Source of the DNA: JACGMN01 sp964522635
GTDB taxonomy: Archaea > Halobacteriota > Syntropharchaeia > Alkanophagales > Methanospirareceae
Assembly (NCBI GenBank): GCA_964522635.1
Contig: CAZFWT010000002.1
Location: 1 to 55,331 of the forward strand
DNA length: 55,331 nt
Direction of reading: 5' to 3'
Every line of letters begins with the position of its first letter. Within the stretch, counting starts at the first letter, position 1. This document shows positions 16,547 to 24,928 of the stretch, piece after piece. The notes under the pieces are model-generated. The model was not told where the DNA came from and searched no databases. It saw only the letters and a program-made list of their open reading frames with translations. The position numbers and the translations under genes were made by a program.

Positions 16547-16900
16547 ATGAACTGGATACGTGTTCTGTCAGAGCGGGAATTCCCCGAGGGCGAACGTAAG
16601 GTGGTCGAAGTGGAGGGCAAGTCGATCCTGCTCCTCCACCACGAGGGCGAAGTGTACGCCATGAACAGCAAATGCCCTCACATGGGCGCCCACCTGGTCA
16701 AAGGCAGAATCAGCCCCGATGGGGCAATCATTTGTCCCTGGCACCACAGCGCCTTTGACCTACGCACCGGAGACGTCAAGGAATGGAGCCCGTGGCCGCC
16801 CGTCGTGGGCAAAGTCCTGGGTATCATCTCGCGGAAAACGGCCCTGCCGGTTTACCCGACGCGGGTGGAGGAGGGCAGCATTTGGGTTGGACTGGAGTAG
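16547..16900 (+). CDS. Rieske [2Fe-2S] ferredoxin-like protein
   Basis: A 117-residue soluble Rieske protein. Ligands are C43-x-H45 (CPHMGAH) and C63-x2-H66 (CPWHHSAF). There is no membrane anchor and no attached oxygenase, so it resembles NirD-like or small electron-carrier Rieske proteins. GGAGG precedes the ATG by 7 nt. It lies upstream of the NuoE-like gene in the same direction but 450 bp away, so co-regulation is uncertain. Confidence 0.9.
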   Translation: MNWIRVLSEREFPEGERKVVEVEGKSILLLHHEGEVYAMNSKCPHMGAHLVKGRISPDGAIICPWHHSAFDLRTGDVKEWSPWPPVVGKVLGIISRKTALPVYPTRVEEGSIWVGLE

Positions 16901-16930
16901 GATGAATGACGGGTTCTACCCACATCTGGT

Positions 16931-17266
16931 TTAGGATTGAAAGCCTCGCCCCGTGAGCGCTGCAGATTCTTCTTGAGCTTGAGATACGCGCTGATTGCCT
17001 GATTTAATAACTCGTTCCGGGCATTTTCCCGTTCTTTCTAGACGGCATCGCATAGCATTGAGCTGCAAATAGGTTGGATCACCTGCCAATTCTTCTTCAC
17101 TCATCGCCGCGTGCGAACGTCCGTGGGTGAGTCGTCCGTGATGGTGACCACGCCCTGATCGAGAAGTGAAATAGTGGACAATGTTTTCTTCGTTGGGCTC
17201 GAGATCGTGCGAGAACAACCAACCACCGGGTCGCGCGGCGGCGTGGTGGAGCTCAGAAAAAAGCAA
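16931..17266 (-). pseudogene. Frameshifted minus-strand gene remnant
   Basis: On the minus strand one frame reads FSELHHAAARPGGWLFSHDL (17240s-17180s), like the post-II strand region of SAM-dependent methyltransferases, then SEEELAGDPTYLQLNAMRC from 17104. After about 17035 the coding pattern moves to another frame, NELLNQAISAYLKLKKNLQ. The pieces look genuinely coding (helical, charged) but no single frame carries them, so this is a decayed gene, or two, or contains sequencing indels. The methyltransferase label is tentative. Confidence 0.4.
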
Positions 17267-17352
17267 TTGATATTTATTTGCCTGAACCCGATTAAGGAAT
17301 GTGAATGGGCTGCTTCGGCCACAACGGTCCGTGCGCGGACGGAGGTCGAGAC

Positions 17353-17817
17353 GTGAGAGAAATGGTAGCTGAGGAGCGGATAGATGAGATTATTGATCGC
17401 TACGAGGGAAAGGAGGGTGTTTTAATTCAGCTGCTTTTGGAGATTCAAAATGAGCTCAACTGGATCCCCAGAGAAGCAATCCAGCGAATAAGCACTAGGC
17501 TTCAAATTCCCCTGAGCCGCATTTATCGCATCGCTAGTTTCTATAAGGTGCTGAGCCTGGAGCCGATCGGCCAGCACGTGATCCAGGTCTGTCTGGGCAC
17601 GGCCTGTCATGTGCGCGGCGGCCCCCGAATCCTGGAGAAGGTCGAGGATATTCTCGGCGTGAAAGCGGACGGGACGACCTCGGATATGAAATTCACGGTC
17701 AAGCGGGTGAATTGCATCGGCTGCTGCGCGCTCGGGCCGGTAATGGTAGTTGATGAGGATTACCATGGTAAGTTAAACCCCGGGGATGTGCAAGACATCC
17801 TGGCACGTTACGAATAG
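17353..17817 (+). CDS. NuoE/HoxE-like [2Fe-2S] subunit
   Basis: A 154-residue NuoE-family thioredoxin-like [2Fe-2S] protein with ligands C80, C85 (CLGTAC) and C121, C125 (CIGCC), preceded by the usual helical domain (EIQNELNWIPREAI). In Nuo, Hox and Hnd complexes it carries electrons to or from the flavin subunit. Start set at GTG 17353 because GGAGGT lies 6 nt upstream; the open frame continues up to ATG 17305 without support. The NuoF-like gene begins 31 nt after the stop, forming one operon. Confidence 0.9.
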   Translation: MREMVAEERIDEIIDRYEGKEGVLIQLLLEIQNELNWIPREAIQRISTRLQIPLSRIYRIASFYKVLSLEPIGQHVIQVCLGTACHVRGGPRILEKVEDILGVKADGTTSDMKFTVKRVNCIGCCALGPVMVVDEDYHGKLNPGDVQDILARYE

Positions 17818-17848
17818 AGAGAGGGGGGAGAAGAGAGGAGAATTTTTT

Positions 17849-19795
17849 ATGGCACGACTGAAATCCCCTGCGGAATTAGAGAAACTGAGGACCGAGATAC
17901 AGGCACAACGAGATCCGAAGAAGCCCTGTATCGCGATCTGTGCGGGCACGGGCTGCCTCGCGCTCGGTGTGAAGAAGGTGATCACTGCATTCAAAGAGGG
18001 CTTGAAGGAGCGGGGTCTGGCCGACAAGGTGGACGTGCGTGAGACCGGCTGTCCTGGTTTCTGCGAAAGGGGGCCGATCGTCGTCATCTATCCCGAAGAG
18101 ATTTGCTATCTCCAGGTACAGCCTGAAGACGTCCCTGAGATTATTACCGAAACGATCAAGGGGGAGAAGGTCGTGGATCGATTGGTCTATACCGATCCAG
18201 AGACCGGCGAGAAGGCGGTCCATGAATCTGAGATCCCGTTCTACAAGTACCAGAAACGGCTGATCATCGGCGATAATATCACGATCGACCCCAAACGCAT
18301 CGAGGACTACCTTGCCATCGGCGGGTATCAGGCACTCAGTAAGGTGCTGGTCGAGTACACGCCCGAGCAGGTGATTGAAGCGATCAAGCGCTCGAAACTG
18401 CGCGGGCGTGGCGGCGGCGGATTCCCGACTGGAGTGAAGTGGGAATCGACGCGAAAGGCGGCAGGCGAGCCAAAATACGTGATTGTGAACTGCGACGAGG
18501 GCGACCCCGGTGCGTTCATGGATCGCGCGCTCATGGAGGGTAATCCGCACAGTATCCTCGAGGGTCTGATCATCGGCGCTTATGCGATCGGCGCGAACGA
18601 GGGCTTCCTCTATATCCGCCAGGAATATCCGCTTGCGGTGACGAATGCGAAGATCGCGATCAAGCAGGCGGATGAGCTGGGGCTCCTCGGGAAGAACATC
18701 CTCGGCTCGGGCTTCGATTTCACTGTGACCATTCATAAAGGCGCGGGCGCCTTCGTCTCCGGCGAGTCGAGCGCGTTGATGAACGCGATCGAGGGGCGAG
18801 TGGGAGAGCCGCGACCAAAATACGTGCACACCTCAGAGAGCGGGCTATGGGACAAACCCAGCGATCTCAACAACGTGGAGACCTGGGCGAACGTGCCGCT
18901 CATCATTAATAAGGGCGCTGACTGGTTCGCATCGATCGGCACGGCTGAGAGCAAAGGGACGAAGATCTTCTCGCTCGTCGGGAAGGTGAACAATACCGGC
19001 CTGGTTGAGGTCCCCATGGGCACCACGCTCCGGGACATCATCTTCAAGATCGGCGGCGGCATACCGGGCAACAAAGCGTTTAAGGCCGTGCAGACCGGCG
19101 GGCCTTCCGGCGGCTGTATCCCCGAGGCATATCTCGATACGCCCGTGGACTTCGACGAGCTCACCAAGCTCGGCTCGATGATGGGCTCCGGCGGCATGAT
19201 CGTGATGGACGAGGACACCTGCATGGTCGATCTCGCGCGGTACTTCGTAGACTTCCTCTGCGACGAATCCTGCGGCAAGTGCGTACCCTGTCGTGAGGGG
19301 CTGAAGCAGCTGCGCGAGATCCTGAACCGTGTCGTGGCCGGTGAAGGGACGGAGGGCGATATCGAGCTGCTGGAAGAGATCAGCGGGGTGATGAAGAATG
19401 CATCGTTGTGCGCGCTCGGAACGACAGCTGCGAATCCCGTGCTGACCACGCTCCGCTACTTCCGGGACGAATATGAGGCGCACATCAGGGATAAGCGCTG
19501 CCCTGCGCTCGTCTGCAAGGGACTCGTCAGTTATTATATCGAGCCCAGCAGGTGCAGGGCGTGCTTGCTGTGCCTCAAGGTCTGCCCCGTGGACGCGATA
19601 GAGGGCGATAAGAGAGTGATCCATGTGATCGACCAGGCGAAATGCACGAAATGTGGCTCCTGTTTCTACCAGTGCCCGCCGAAATTCGGCGCCATACTGA
19701 AGATCTCGGGCGAACCGGTCCCGCCCCCGCTGCCAGAATCTGAGCGGCGGCTGCCCAGAAAGACTGCGGTGAAAGAGGGGGGCGGAGGAGAATGA
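17849..19795 (+). CDS. NuoF/HoxF-like FMN- and NAD(P)H-binding iron-sulfur subunit
   Basis: 648 residues in the HndC/HoxF/NuoF layout: N-terminal thioredoxin-like [2Fe-2S] domain (C31, C36, C68, C72), FMN loop GRGGGGFPTG at 186-195, NAD(H) region with NCDEGDPGAF, SLBB domain, N3-type [4Fe-4S] site C475, C478, C481 plus a later Cys near 521, and a C-terminal double [4Fe-4S] ferredoxin (CRACLLCLKVCP and CTKCGSCFYQCP). It should oxidise or reduce NAD(P)H and pass electrons to NuoE-like and NuoG-like partners. GAGGAG lies 8 nt before ATG 17849; the longer frame from 17786 has no support. The stop overlaps the next start by 4 nt. Confidence 0.93.
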   Translation: MARLKSPAELEKLRTEIQAQRDPKKPCIAICAGTGCLALGVKKVITAFKEGLKERGLADKVDVRETGCPGFCERGPIVVIYPEEICYLQVQPEDVPEIITETIKGEKVVDRLVYTDPETGEKAVHESEIPFYKYQKRLIIGDNITIDPKRIEDYLAIGGYQALSKVLVEYTPEQVIEAIKRSKLRGRGGGGFPTGVKWESTRKAAGEPKYVIVNCDEGDPGAFMDRALMEGNPHSILEGLIIGAYAIGANEGFLYIRQEYPLAVTNAKIAIKQADELGLLGKNILGSGFDFTVTIHKGAGAFVSGESSALMNAIEGRVGEPRPKYVHTSESGLWDKPSDLNNVETWANVPLIINKGADWFASIGTAESKGTKIFSLVGKVNNTGLVEVPMGTTLRDIIFKIGGGIPGNKAFKAVQTGGPSGGCIPEAYLDTPVDFDELTKLGSMMGSGGMIVMDEDTCMVDLARYFVDFLCDESCGKCVPCREGLKQLREILNRVVAGEGTEGDIELLEEISGVMKNASLCALGTTAANPVLTTLRYFRDEYEAHIRDKRCPALVCKGLVSYYIEPSRCRACLLCLKVCPVDAIEGDKRVIHVIDQAKCTKCGSCFYQCPPKFGAILKISGEPVPPPLPESERRLPRKTAVKEGGGGE

Positions 19796-21231
19796 GCGAG
19801 GTGAGCTTGAAGATCGACGGGCAGGAGGTCACGGTTCCGGCTGACACGACGATACTGGAAGCTGCGCGCGAGCTCGGAATTGCGATCCCCACGCTCTGCT
19901 ATCATCCGCTCGTAGAGCCGTTTGGCGCGTGCCGGCTCTGCTCCGTGAAAATAACCAGACGCGGGCGCAGCAAGATCGTTACCGCCTGTAATTATCCGGT
20001 TGAAGACGGCCTGGTCGTGGAGACAAGCACACCGGAGATCATCGCGATTCGGAAACTCCTCATCGAGTTGCTGCTCGCTCGGTGCCCTGAGGTGCCGGTG
20101 CTCCAGGAGCTGGCGCGGGAATACAATGTCAGTACACCGCGCTTCCCTCAGGGGGATGATACGTGCATCCTCTGCGGCCTCTGCACCCGTGTCTGTGAGG
20201 AGCGTGTGGGCGTGAGCGCGATCAATTTCATCAATCGCGGCGTGAACCGGCAGATTGACGGCCCGCTCGACGATTCGCTTGAGATCGGTCTCTCTGATGT
20301 CTGTATCGGGTGCGGCGCGTGCGCGTACGTCTGCCCCACGGGCACCATCAAGCTCGAAGACGTGTATAAGCACATACGGAGCACGTTCCCGTACCCCGCT
20401 GTTGAGGAACGGACCTTTGGGCGGCATCGAACAGACGACGAGTTCCTGGGGATTTATAGCGCGAGCTATGCGGTACGGGCAACGGATGAGACAACCCTGC
20501 AGCGGGCGCAGGACGGCGGGGCGGTGACCGCGCTGCTTGGTTATGCGCTCGAGGAAGGGCTCATCGATTGCGCAGCCATCACTGTTGCAGATCGTACCTG
20601 GGAGCCGAGCACGAAGATCGTGCGGAGTTATCGTGAGCTCAAGGAAGGTGCGGGCACGAAATACACCCATTATCCCTCCGGCATCGGGGTCGTTGACGCC
20701 GCTATCGATGGCTGCAACCACATCGGGTTCGTGGGCACGCCCTGTCAGATCGGCGGGATACGGCGCGTCACCACCTCTGATCAGCCATACAGTATTGAGA
20801 AGGAGCGCATCAAACTGCTGGTCGGATTGTTCTGCATGGAGACGTTCACGCAGGAGCTGATGGCGTACATTCAGGACAACGTGCTCCCGGTAGAGCAGGT
20901 GAAGAAGCTGGACATTAAAGGTAAGGAATTCCACGTCTACGACACGACGGGAATCTTGCACGTCGTGCCCTTTGATGCGGTCGAGGGTTTCGCCAACGCT
21001 GGCTGCTTCGCCTGCCCCGATTATACCGCGGAACTGGCTGATATCTCCGTCGGATCCGTGGGCTCGGAGCCCGGATGGTCCACGGTGCTGACGCGCACTG
21101 AGCTTGGCGAGCAACTGCTCCAGGGTGCTCGTGCAAAGGGGTACGTAGAAGTAACCGAAGACGTAAAGCTTAAGGAAATCGAGCGGCTCACGAAGATCAA
21201 GCGCCGGAGAGCTGAGCAGAACCGCGAGTGA
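19792..21231 (+). CDS. NuoG-like ferredoxin domain fused to an F420-binding FrhB domain
   Basis: 479 residues with three parts. Residues 1-80 are a NuoG-type [2Fe-2S] ferredoxin (C36, C47, C50, C66). Residues 120-185 hold two [4Fe-4S] sites (C125, C128, C131, C135; C171, C174, C177, C181). The His-Cys site usual in NuoG between them is missing. From about 215 to 470 it is an FrhB/FdhB-family domain, as in F420 hydrogenase and F420H2 dehydrogenase, with QDGGAVTALLGYALE and VGTPCQIGGIRR; this family binds FAD and coenzyme F420. The natural reading is a partner of the NuoEF-like pair exchanging electrons between F420H2, NAD(P)H and ferredoxin. Confidence 0.9.
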   Translation: MSEVSLKIDGQEVTVPADTTILEAARELGIAIPTLCYHPLVEPFGACRLCSVKITRRGRSKIVTACNYPVEDGLVVETSTPEIIAIRKLLIELLLARCPEVPVLQELAREYNVSTPRFPQGDDTCILCGLCTRVCEERVGVSAINFINRGVNRQIDGPLDDSLEIGLSDVCIGCGACAYVCPTGTIKLEDVYKHIRSTFPYPAVEERTFGRHRTDDEFLGIYSASYAVRATDETTLQRAQDGGAVTALLGYALEEGLIDCAAITVADRTWEPSTKIVRSYRELKEGAGTKYTHYPSGIGVVDAAIDGCNHIGFVGTPCQIGGIRRVTTSDQPYSIEKERIKLLVGLFCMETFTQELMAYIQDNVLPVEQVKKLDIKGKEFHVYDTTGILHVVPFDAVEGFANAGCFACPDYTAELADISVGSVGSEPGWSTVLTRTELGEQLLQGARAKGYVEVTEDVKLKEIERLTKIKRRRAEQNRE

Positions 21232-21278
21232 GGAAATCGGCACGAGCTCGCTTGTCTATGGTGGTGGAGGCAGGGCTA

Positions 21279-21617
21279 ATGATCGATGCCTATGACTTCG
21301 GGCGGATTGTCATCGACGGCACGACGTTCACGAGCGATGTGATCATCTATCCCGACCGAATTCAAGATCACTGGTGGCGCAAAGACGGGCACGTTCTCTC
21401 GCAAACCGACGTGAAGTCGATCGTGAAAGAGCAGCCTGAAGTGCTGATCGTCGGCACGGGCAAATACGGCGTTATGAAAGTGCCCGAGCAAACGCGGCGC
21501 TATATCGAATCAAAGGGCATTGAAGTGCTCACCGAGCCGACGGAGCAGGCCTGCAAGCTCTACAACCAGATCGCGCAGAAGAAACGGACGATCGCGGCGT
21601 TACATCTAACCTGCTGA
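21279..21617 (+). CDS. Mth938-like (DUF498, NDUFAF3-related) protein
   Basis: A 112-residue Mth938-domain protein: AYDFGRIVIDG, the D-V-I-I-Y-P start strand, the WW-R-K-DGH motif, VLIVGTGKYGVMKVP and the C-terminal ...TEQACKLYNQIAQKKRTIAALHLTC. The family includes archaeal MTH938 and the mitochondrial complex I assembly factor NDUFAF3. Start at ATG 21279 after TGGAGG (8 nt); the frame is open from 21228. It closes the NuoE/F/G-like operon, which fits a role in assembling or stabilising that complex. Confidence 0.87.
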   Translation: MIDAYDFGRIVIDGTTFTSDVIIYPDRIQDHWWRKDGHVLSQTDVKSIVKEQPEVLIVGTGKYGVMKVPEQTRRYIESKGIEVLTEPTEQACKLYNQIAQKKRTIAALHLTC

Positions 21618-21670
21618 TCGGCGATCAGTTAGTAGCACCCGATTTCTAACGAAGCCGAAACCGCAGAATT

Positions 21671-23365
21671 TTAAAGGAGGTACGGGCCGGCGAGCATGAT
21701 AACAATGGCGGAGAAGATAAAGAGCGCGAATAAGGCGGCAATGCCCCTAGCAACCTTTTCCTTGCGCTGCTCTTCCTTTATCCCCAGGTGCACGACAGGA
21801 TAGAGCATCTCCCGAAAGACATAGCCGCCGTCGAGTGGAATGGCGGGCAGGCAGTTGAACAGCCCCACGTAGAAATTGATCCAGCCGATCCAGAAGAGAA
21901 TATCGGCAATCCAGAAGACTGCGCCCCCCATCACAGCAACGGTGCCCACAGGCTCGAAGAGCTGTGCGAGGAGCGGGGTAAAGCCCCCGAAGCCCGTCGG
22001 CAGCGGGGCGATCGGCATAATGGTCAACCACAACCAGCTTGCCAGCCACTGACGTGGTGAGAGCGTCAGAAACGACGCGGGAATGCCGCGCAGGCCGTTG
22101 AGGTACTCCCGTGTCGGGAATCCGAAGACCAGCATCCCCCGCGGGCTCGACGTGGTCGTACCGGCGACGATCACCCCCATGTAGCCCGTTTCCTCTCCGG
22201 ACGGCGATTCGGCCAGCATTACCGTAACCGTCGTCGCGTCGGTTTGCACCTCGATCACCTGCCCCGGTACGGTGGTATTCATGAAGACGCTGAAGTCCGT
22301 GTAGCCCGTTATGCTCACATCATCAATACTCGTTATGCGCATGCTCTGGGTGAGACCCGCCTGGTCGGCAGGCAAGCCAGCCACGACATCGAAAATGAAC
22401 AACCCGGTGCTGCTGGTGGTTCCACCAGGCACTGCGAATGCACGTTCCTCGCCGTTTTTCTCCAGTACCACAACGGTATGCTCCACCTCTGTGCTCAATG
22501 CCGCGGTAAGCGCCTCTACGGTCGTCATCGATGTGCCGTCAACTCGGGTGATGAACACCTCGGGCGTAATTCCAGCCAGCTCCGCGGGACTGCCCTTTGC
22601 GACCTGATAGACGTACAGCACGTTCTCGTCCACTGGTTGGATCGAGAAGAGAATGGCAAAGAAGAGCGTAAATGCGAGCACAGCCACGCAGAAATTGCTT
22701 GTCACGCCGGCTGAGAGGATGCGTGTGCGCTCTCGTGAGCTGGCCACTTTCTTGGATGGTTTCTCAGGTTCTCTGGACTCGGACTCGGACTCAGCCTCAA
22801 TAACCACTTTCCCCTTCTTCCGCTCTTTACGCTCACTCTCGCCGAACAGTTGCTCACTGTCTGGCTCCGCAAATGCGCCGATCGGCACGATGAGCATGAG
22901 AAGCCCCATCGACTTCACCTTGATCTTCTCGACCGTGCTCAAGACGGCGTGCGAGAGCTCATGGACCACCAGCGCGATGACAAAACCCACCCATGCGCAC
23001 ATCGGTATGAATTCGTTCAACCCGGGTATGAGCAGCCAGTTTCTCGGCTCATTGATCGTCGTGGGCTCGGGCTGCAGAATGAAGGTACTGTACGCGCCAT
23101 AAATGACGAGAATGAACATGAAGATCATGGCAATGAGCACCAAACCGGTGCCGATAGTGGCATAAACGCGCCAGAAACGCTCCCTCCGCGTCCCTCGTGA
23201 CAGCCGCTCCAATAAATGCTCACCACGCTTCGTTCTGATCATAAGCACGGGACCGGCTGTGGAGATGTTATACCGCTCCAAAATGCCCTTCCTATCGAGC
23301 AAAATCACGATGAGCCAGTAAAGGAGGAAGAGATTCACCAGCAGCATCCAGAAATACGGGTTCAT
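21671..23365 (-). CDS. Site-2-protease-like (M50) membrane metalloprotease with PDZ domains
   Basis: A 564-residue membrane protease. Zinc motif HELSH (H135, E136, H139) lies in a membrane helix; the third ligand is in PAIPLDGG near the C-terminus. Two PDZ-like segments lie between (YVYQVAKGSPAELAGI... and FDVVAGLPADQAGL...), separated from the active site by a charged, low-complexity loop of about 50 residues. M50 proteases cut membrane-bound proteins within the bilayer, often regulators. Given the two membrane-linked regulators at 7-14 kb, they are possible substrates (inference). AGGAAG precedes the ATG. It is convergent with the Mth938 gene. Confidence 0.9.
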   Translation of the reverse strand: MNPYFWMLLVNLFLLYWLIVILLDRKGILERYNISTAGPVLMIRTKRGEHLLERLSRGTRRERFWRVYATIGTGLVLIAMIFMFILVIYGAYSTFILQPEPTTINEPRNWLLIPGLNEFIPMCAWVGFVIALVVHELSHAVLSTVEKIKVKSMGLLMLIVPIGAFAEPDSEQLFGESERKERKKGKVVIEAESESESREPEKPSKKVASSRERTRILSAGVTSNFCVAVLAFTLFFAILFSIQPVDENVLYVYQVAKGSPAELAGITPEVFITRVDGTSMTTVEALTAALSTEVEHTVVVLEKNGEERAFAVPGGTTSSTGLFIFDVVAGLPADQAGLTQSMRITSIDDVSITGYTDFSVFMNTTVPGQVIEVQTDATTVTVMLAESPSGEETGYMGVIVAGTTTSSPRGMLVFGFPTREYLNGLRGIPASFLTLSPRQWLASWLWLTIMPIAPLPTGFGGFTPLLAQLFEPVGTVAVMGGAVFWIADILFWIGWINFYVGLFNCLPAIPLDGGYVFREMLYPVVHLGIKEEQRKEKVARGIAALFALFIFSAIVIMLAGPYLL

Positions 23366-23513
23366 GTTCGCTTCCTACGTACCTTACTTGGATAGTGAGC
23401 CATAAATAAGTTGGAACGGGGGGTGAGATCGCTCAATTTCATGTCCCTTCGCAGAGTGCTTCCTCGTGTCGTGAAACCTATTTCTGACCACGGCTCTATA
23501 AAAAAGATGGCTT

Positions 23514-24845
23514 ATGATCGTTGGAATCGATGATACCGACTCGAGAACGGGCATGTGCACCACGTATCTTTGTGCCGTCTTAGTGGACGAGCTCACGGGT
23601 TACGGGAGGGTTTCGATTCCGCGATTGGTGCGATTGAATCCCTGCATCCCGTATAAGACACGCGGCAATGGCGCCGTCGCCTTTGAGATCCACCTTCATA
23701 AGGCGAGTTATGAGGATACGGTCAAGGAGCTGATCAAAGCCCGGGTTGGTGAGCTTGCAGAGGTTCACGCGGAGGAGACAAACCCCGGCGTGGTGTTCAT
23801 TCGCGATGAGAGTGTCCTATGCATGCCCTCCGAGCACCTGCGGAAATTGCAGCAGTTTTACGAGCGGACCGTGAAAGAGGTGGTCACGATTGAACACGCG
23901 TTTGCGCTCCTGGCTGAATTGCAGATCGAGCACTATGGTTTGAAGCAGAAACGGGGCGTCATCGGGGCGTTAGCTGCCGCTGCATTCTTCATGCTCCAGC
24001 AACGCTACCCGGCGCAGTACGAGCTCACGTACGAGCTGATCGCCTACCGGAAACGGGAGCGCTGGGGCACGCCCCGGGTAATCGACGCAGCAAGCGTGTG
24101 GAAAGCAGATGCCGCTACGTATCCGCTGACCTGGGATACCGTGGATTATGCGAATAAGAACCTGGTGTTGGCCCCGCACTCACCCTGTCCTGTCCTCTTT
24201 GGCGTACGCGGCGACCGTGTTGACGCCATCGTGCGAGCATACGAGCTCATCAATGCAGAGCCGGTGGAGCGGGAGGCGCTCTTTATCACGAATCAGGGCA
24301 CGGATTCGCATTTGATCCCGGGAGAAGAAATGCAGGGCACGCTCTCTGATTACCACTCGTACCGCATCGAGGGCACCGTGGTGTCCGAACCGCGAACGAT
24401 CGAAGGCGGTCACGTCGTCTTCCAGCTCGCGATCGCTCGCCCCAGCCCCAGGGAAGAGCGCATCGACTGTATCGCGTACGAGCCGACGAAGCAGTTCCGC
24501 GAAATTGTCCGTAGCTTGCGGGTGGGGGATGAGATAACGGCTTATGGTTCTTTTAAGATCGGGACACTGAATCTGGAGAAGATCGCGGTACGCGCATTGA
24601 ATATGAAAGCGAAGCGGAATCCACGCTGCGAGCACTGCGGCAAGCGCATGAAATCCGCGGGACGAGCGCAGGGCTACCGCTGCAAGCGCTGCGGGACGTA
24701 TCGCAGTTCGCAGGAACTCGAGACCGTCGAGCGCGAGCTGGAAGAGGGCTTATACGAAGTTCCGCCCGCAGCACGGCGGCATATCGCGAAACCGCTGATC
24801 CGGCTGCGCAACGCTGACTCGCAGAAGATTCACCCGAGCAGGTAG
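23514..24845 (+). CDS. tiaS: tRNA(Ile2) 2-agmatinylcytidine synthetase TiaS
   Basis: 443 residues starting MIVGIDDTDSRTGMCTTYL, the diagnostic TiaS N-terminus. Further parts: the ferredoxin-like and kinase-like core, an OB fold (HSYRIEGTVVSEPRTIEGGHVVF), and a C-terminal zinc ribbon (CEHCGKRM ... CKRCG). TiaS uses ATP to attach agmatine to C34 of the CAU-anticodon isoleucine tRNA so that it reads AUA; it is essential and specific to archaea. CTATAAAAA just upstream is the likely promoter. Confidence 0.95.
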   Translation: MIVGIDDTDSRTGMCTTYLCAVLVDELTGYGRVSIPRLVRLNPCIPYKTRGNGAVAFEIHLHKASYEDTVKELIKARVGELAEVHAEETNPGVVFIRDESVLCMPSEHLRKLQQFYERTVKEVVTIEHAFALLAELQIEHYGLKQKRGVIGALAAAAFFMLQQRYPAQYELTYELIAYRKRERWGTPRVIDAASVWKADAATYPLTWDTVDYANKNLVLAPHSPCPVLFGVRGDRVDAIVRAYELINAEPVEREALFITNQGTDSHLIPGEEMQGTLSDYHSYRIEGTVVSEPRTIEGGHVVFQLAIARPSPREERIDCIAYEPTKQFREIVRSLRVGDEITAYGSFKIGTLNLEKIAVRALNMKAKRNPRCEHCGKRMKSAGRAQGYRCKRCGTYRSSQELETVERELEEGLYEVPPAARRHIAKPLIRLRNADSQKIHPSR

Positions 24846-24928
24846 AAAAAGCTTGCGAGCACAGCTAAAAACGGCATTTATGCGCTTGTTCCTGCCGTGC
24901 TGCCCGGCGCTTGTAATTACGTCCCGGT

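Noticed and set aside
17876..18829. 317-codon minus-strand open frame opposite the NuoF-like gene
   Set aside because: Shadow frame with no motif or ribosome site; arises from codon bias.
19666..21243. 525-codon minus-strand open frame opposite the NuoG/FrhB fusion
   Set aside because: Antisense shadow of a GC-rich gene. The plus strand encodes unmistakable iron-sulfur and FrhB motifs; the minus frame has no recognisable domain.
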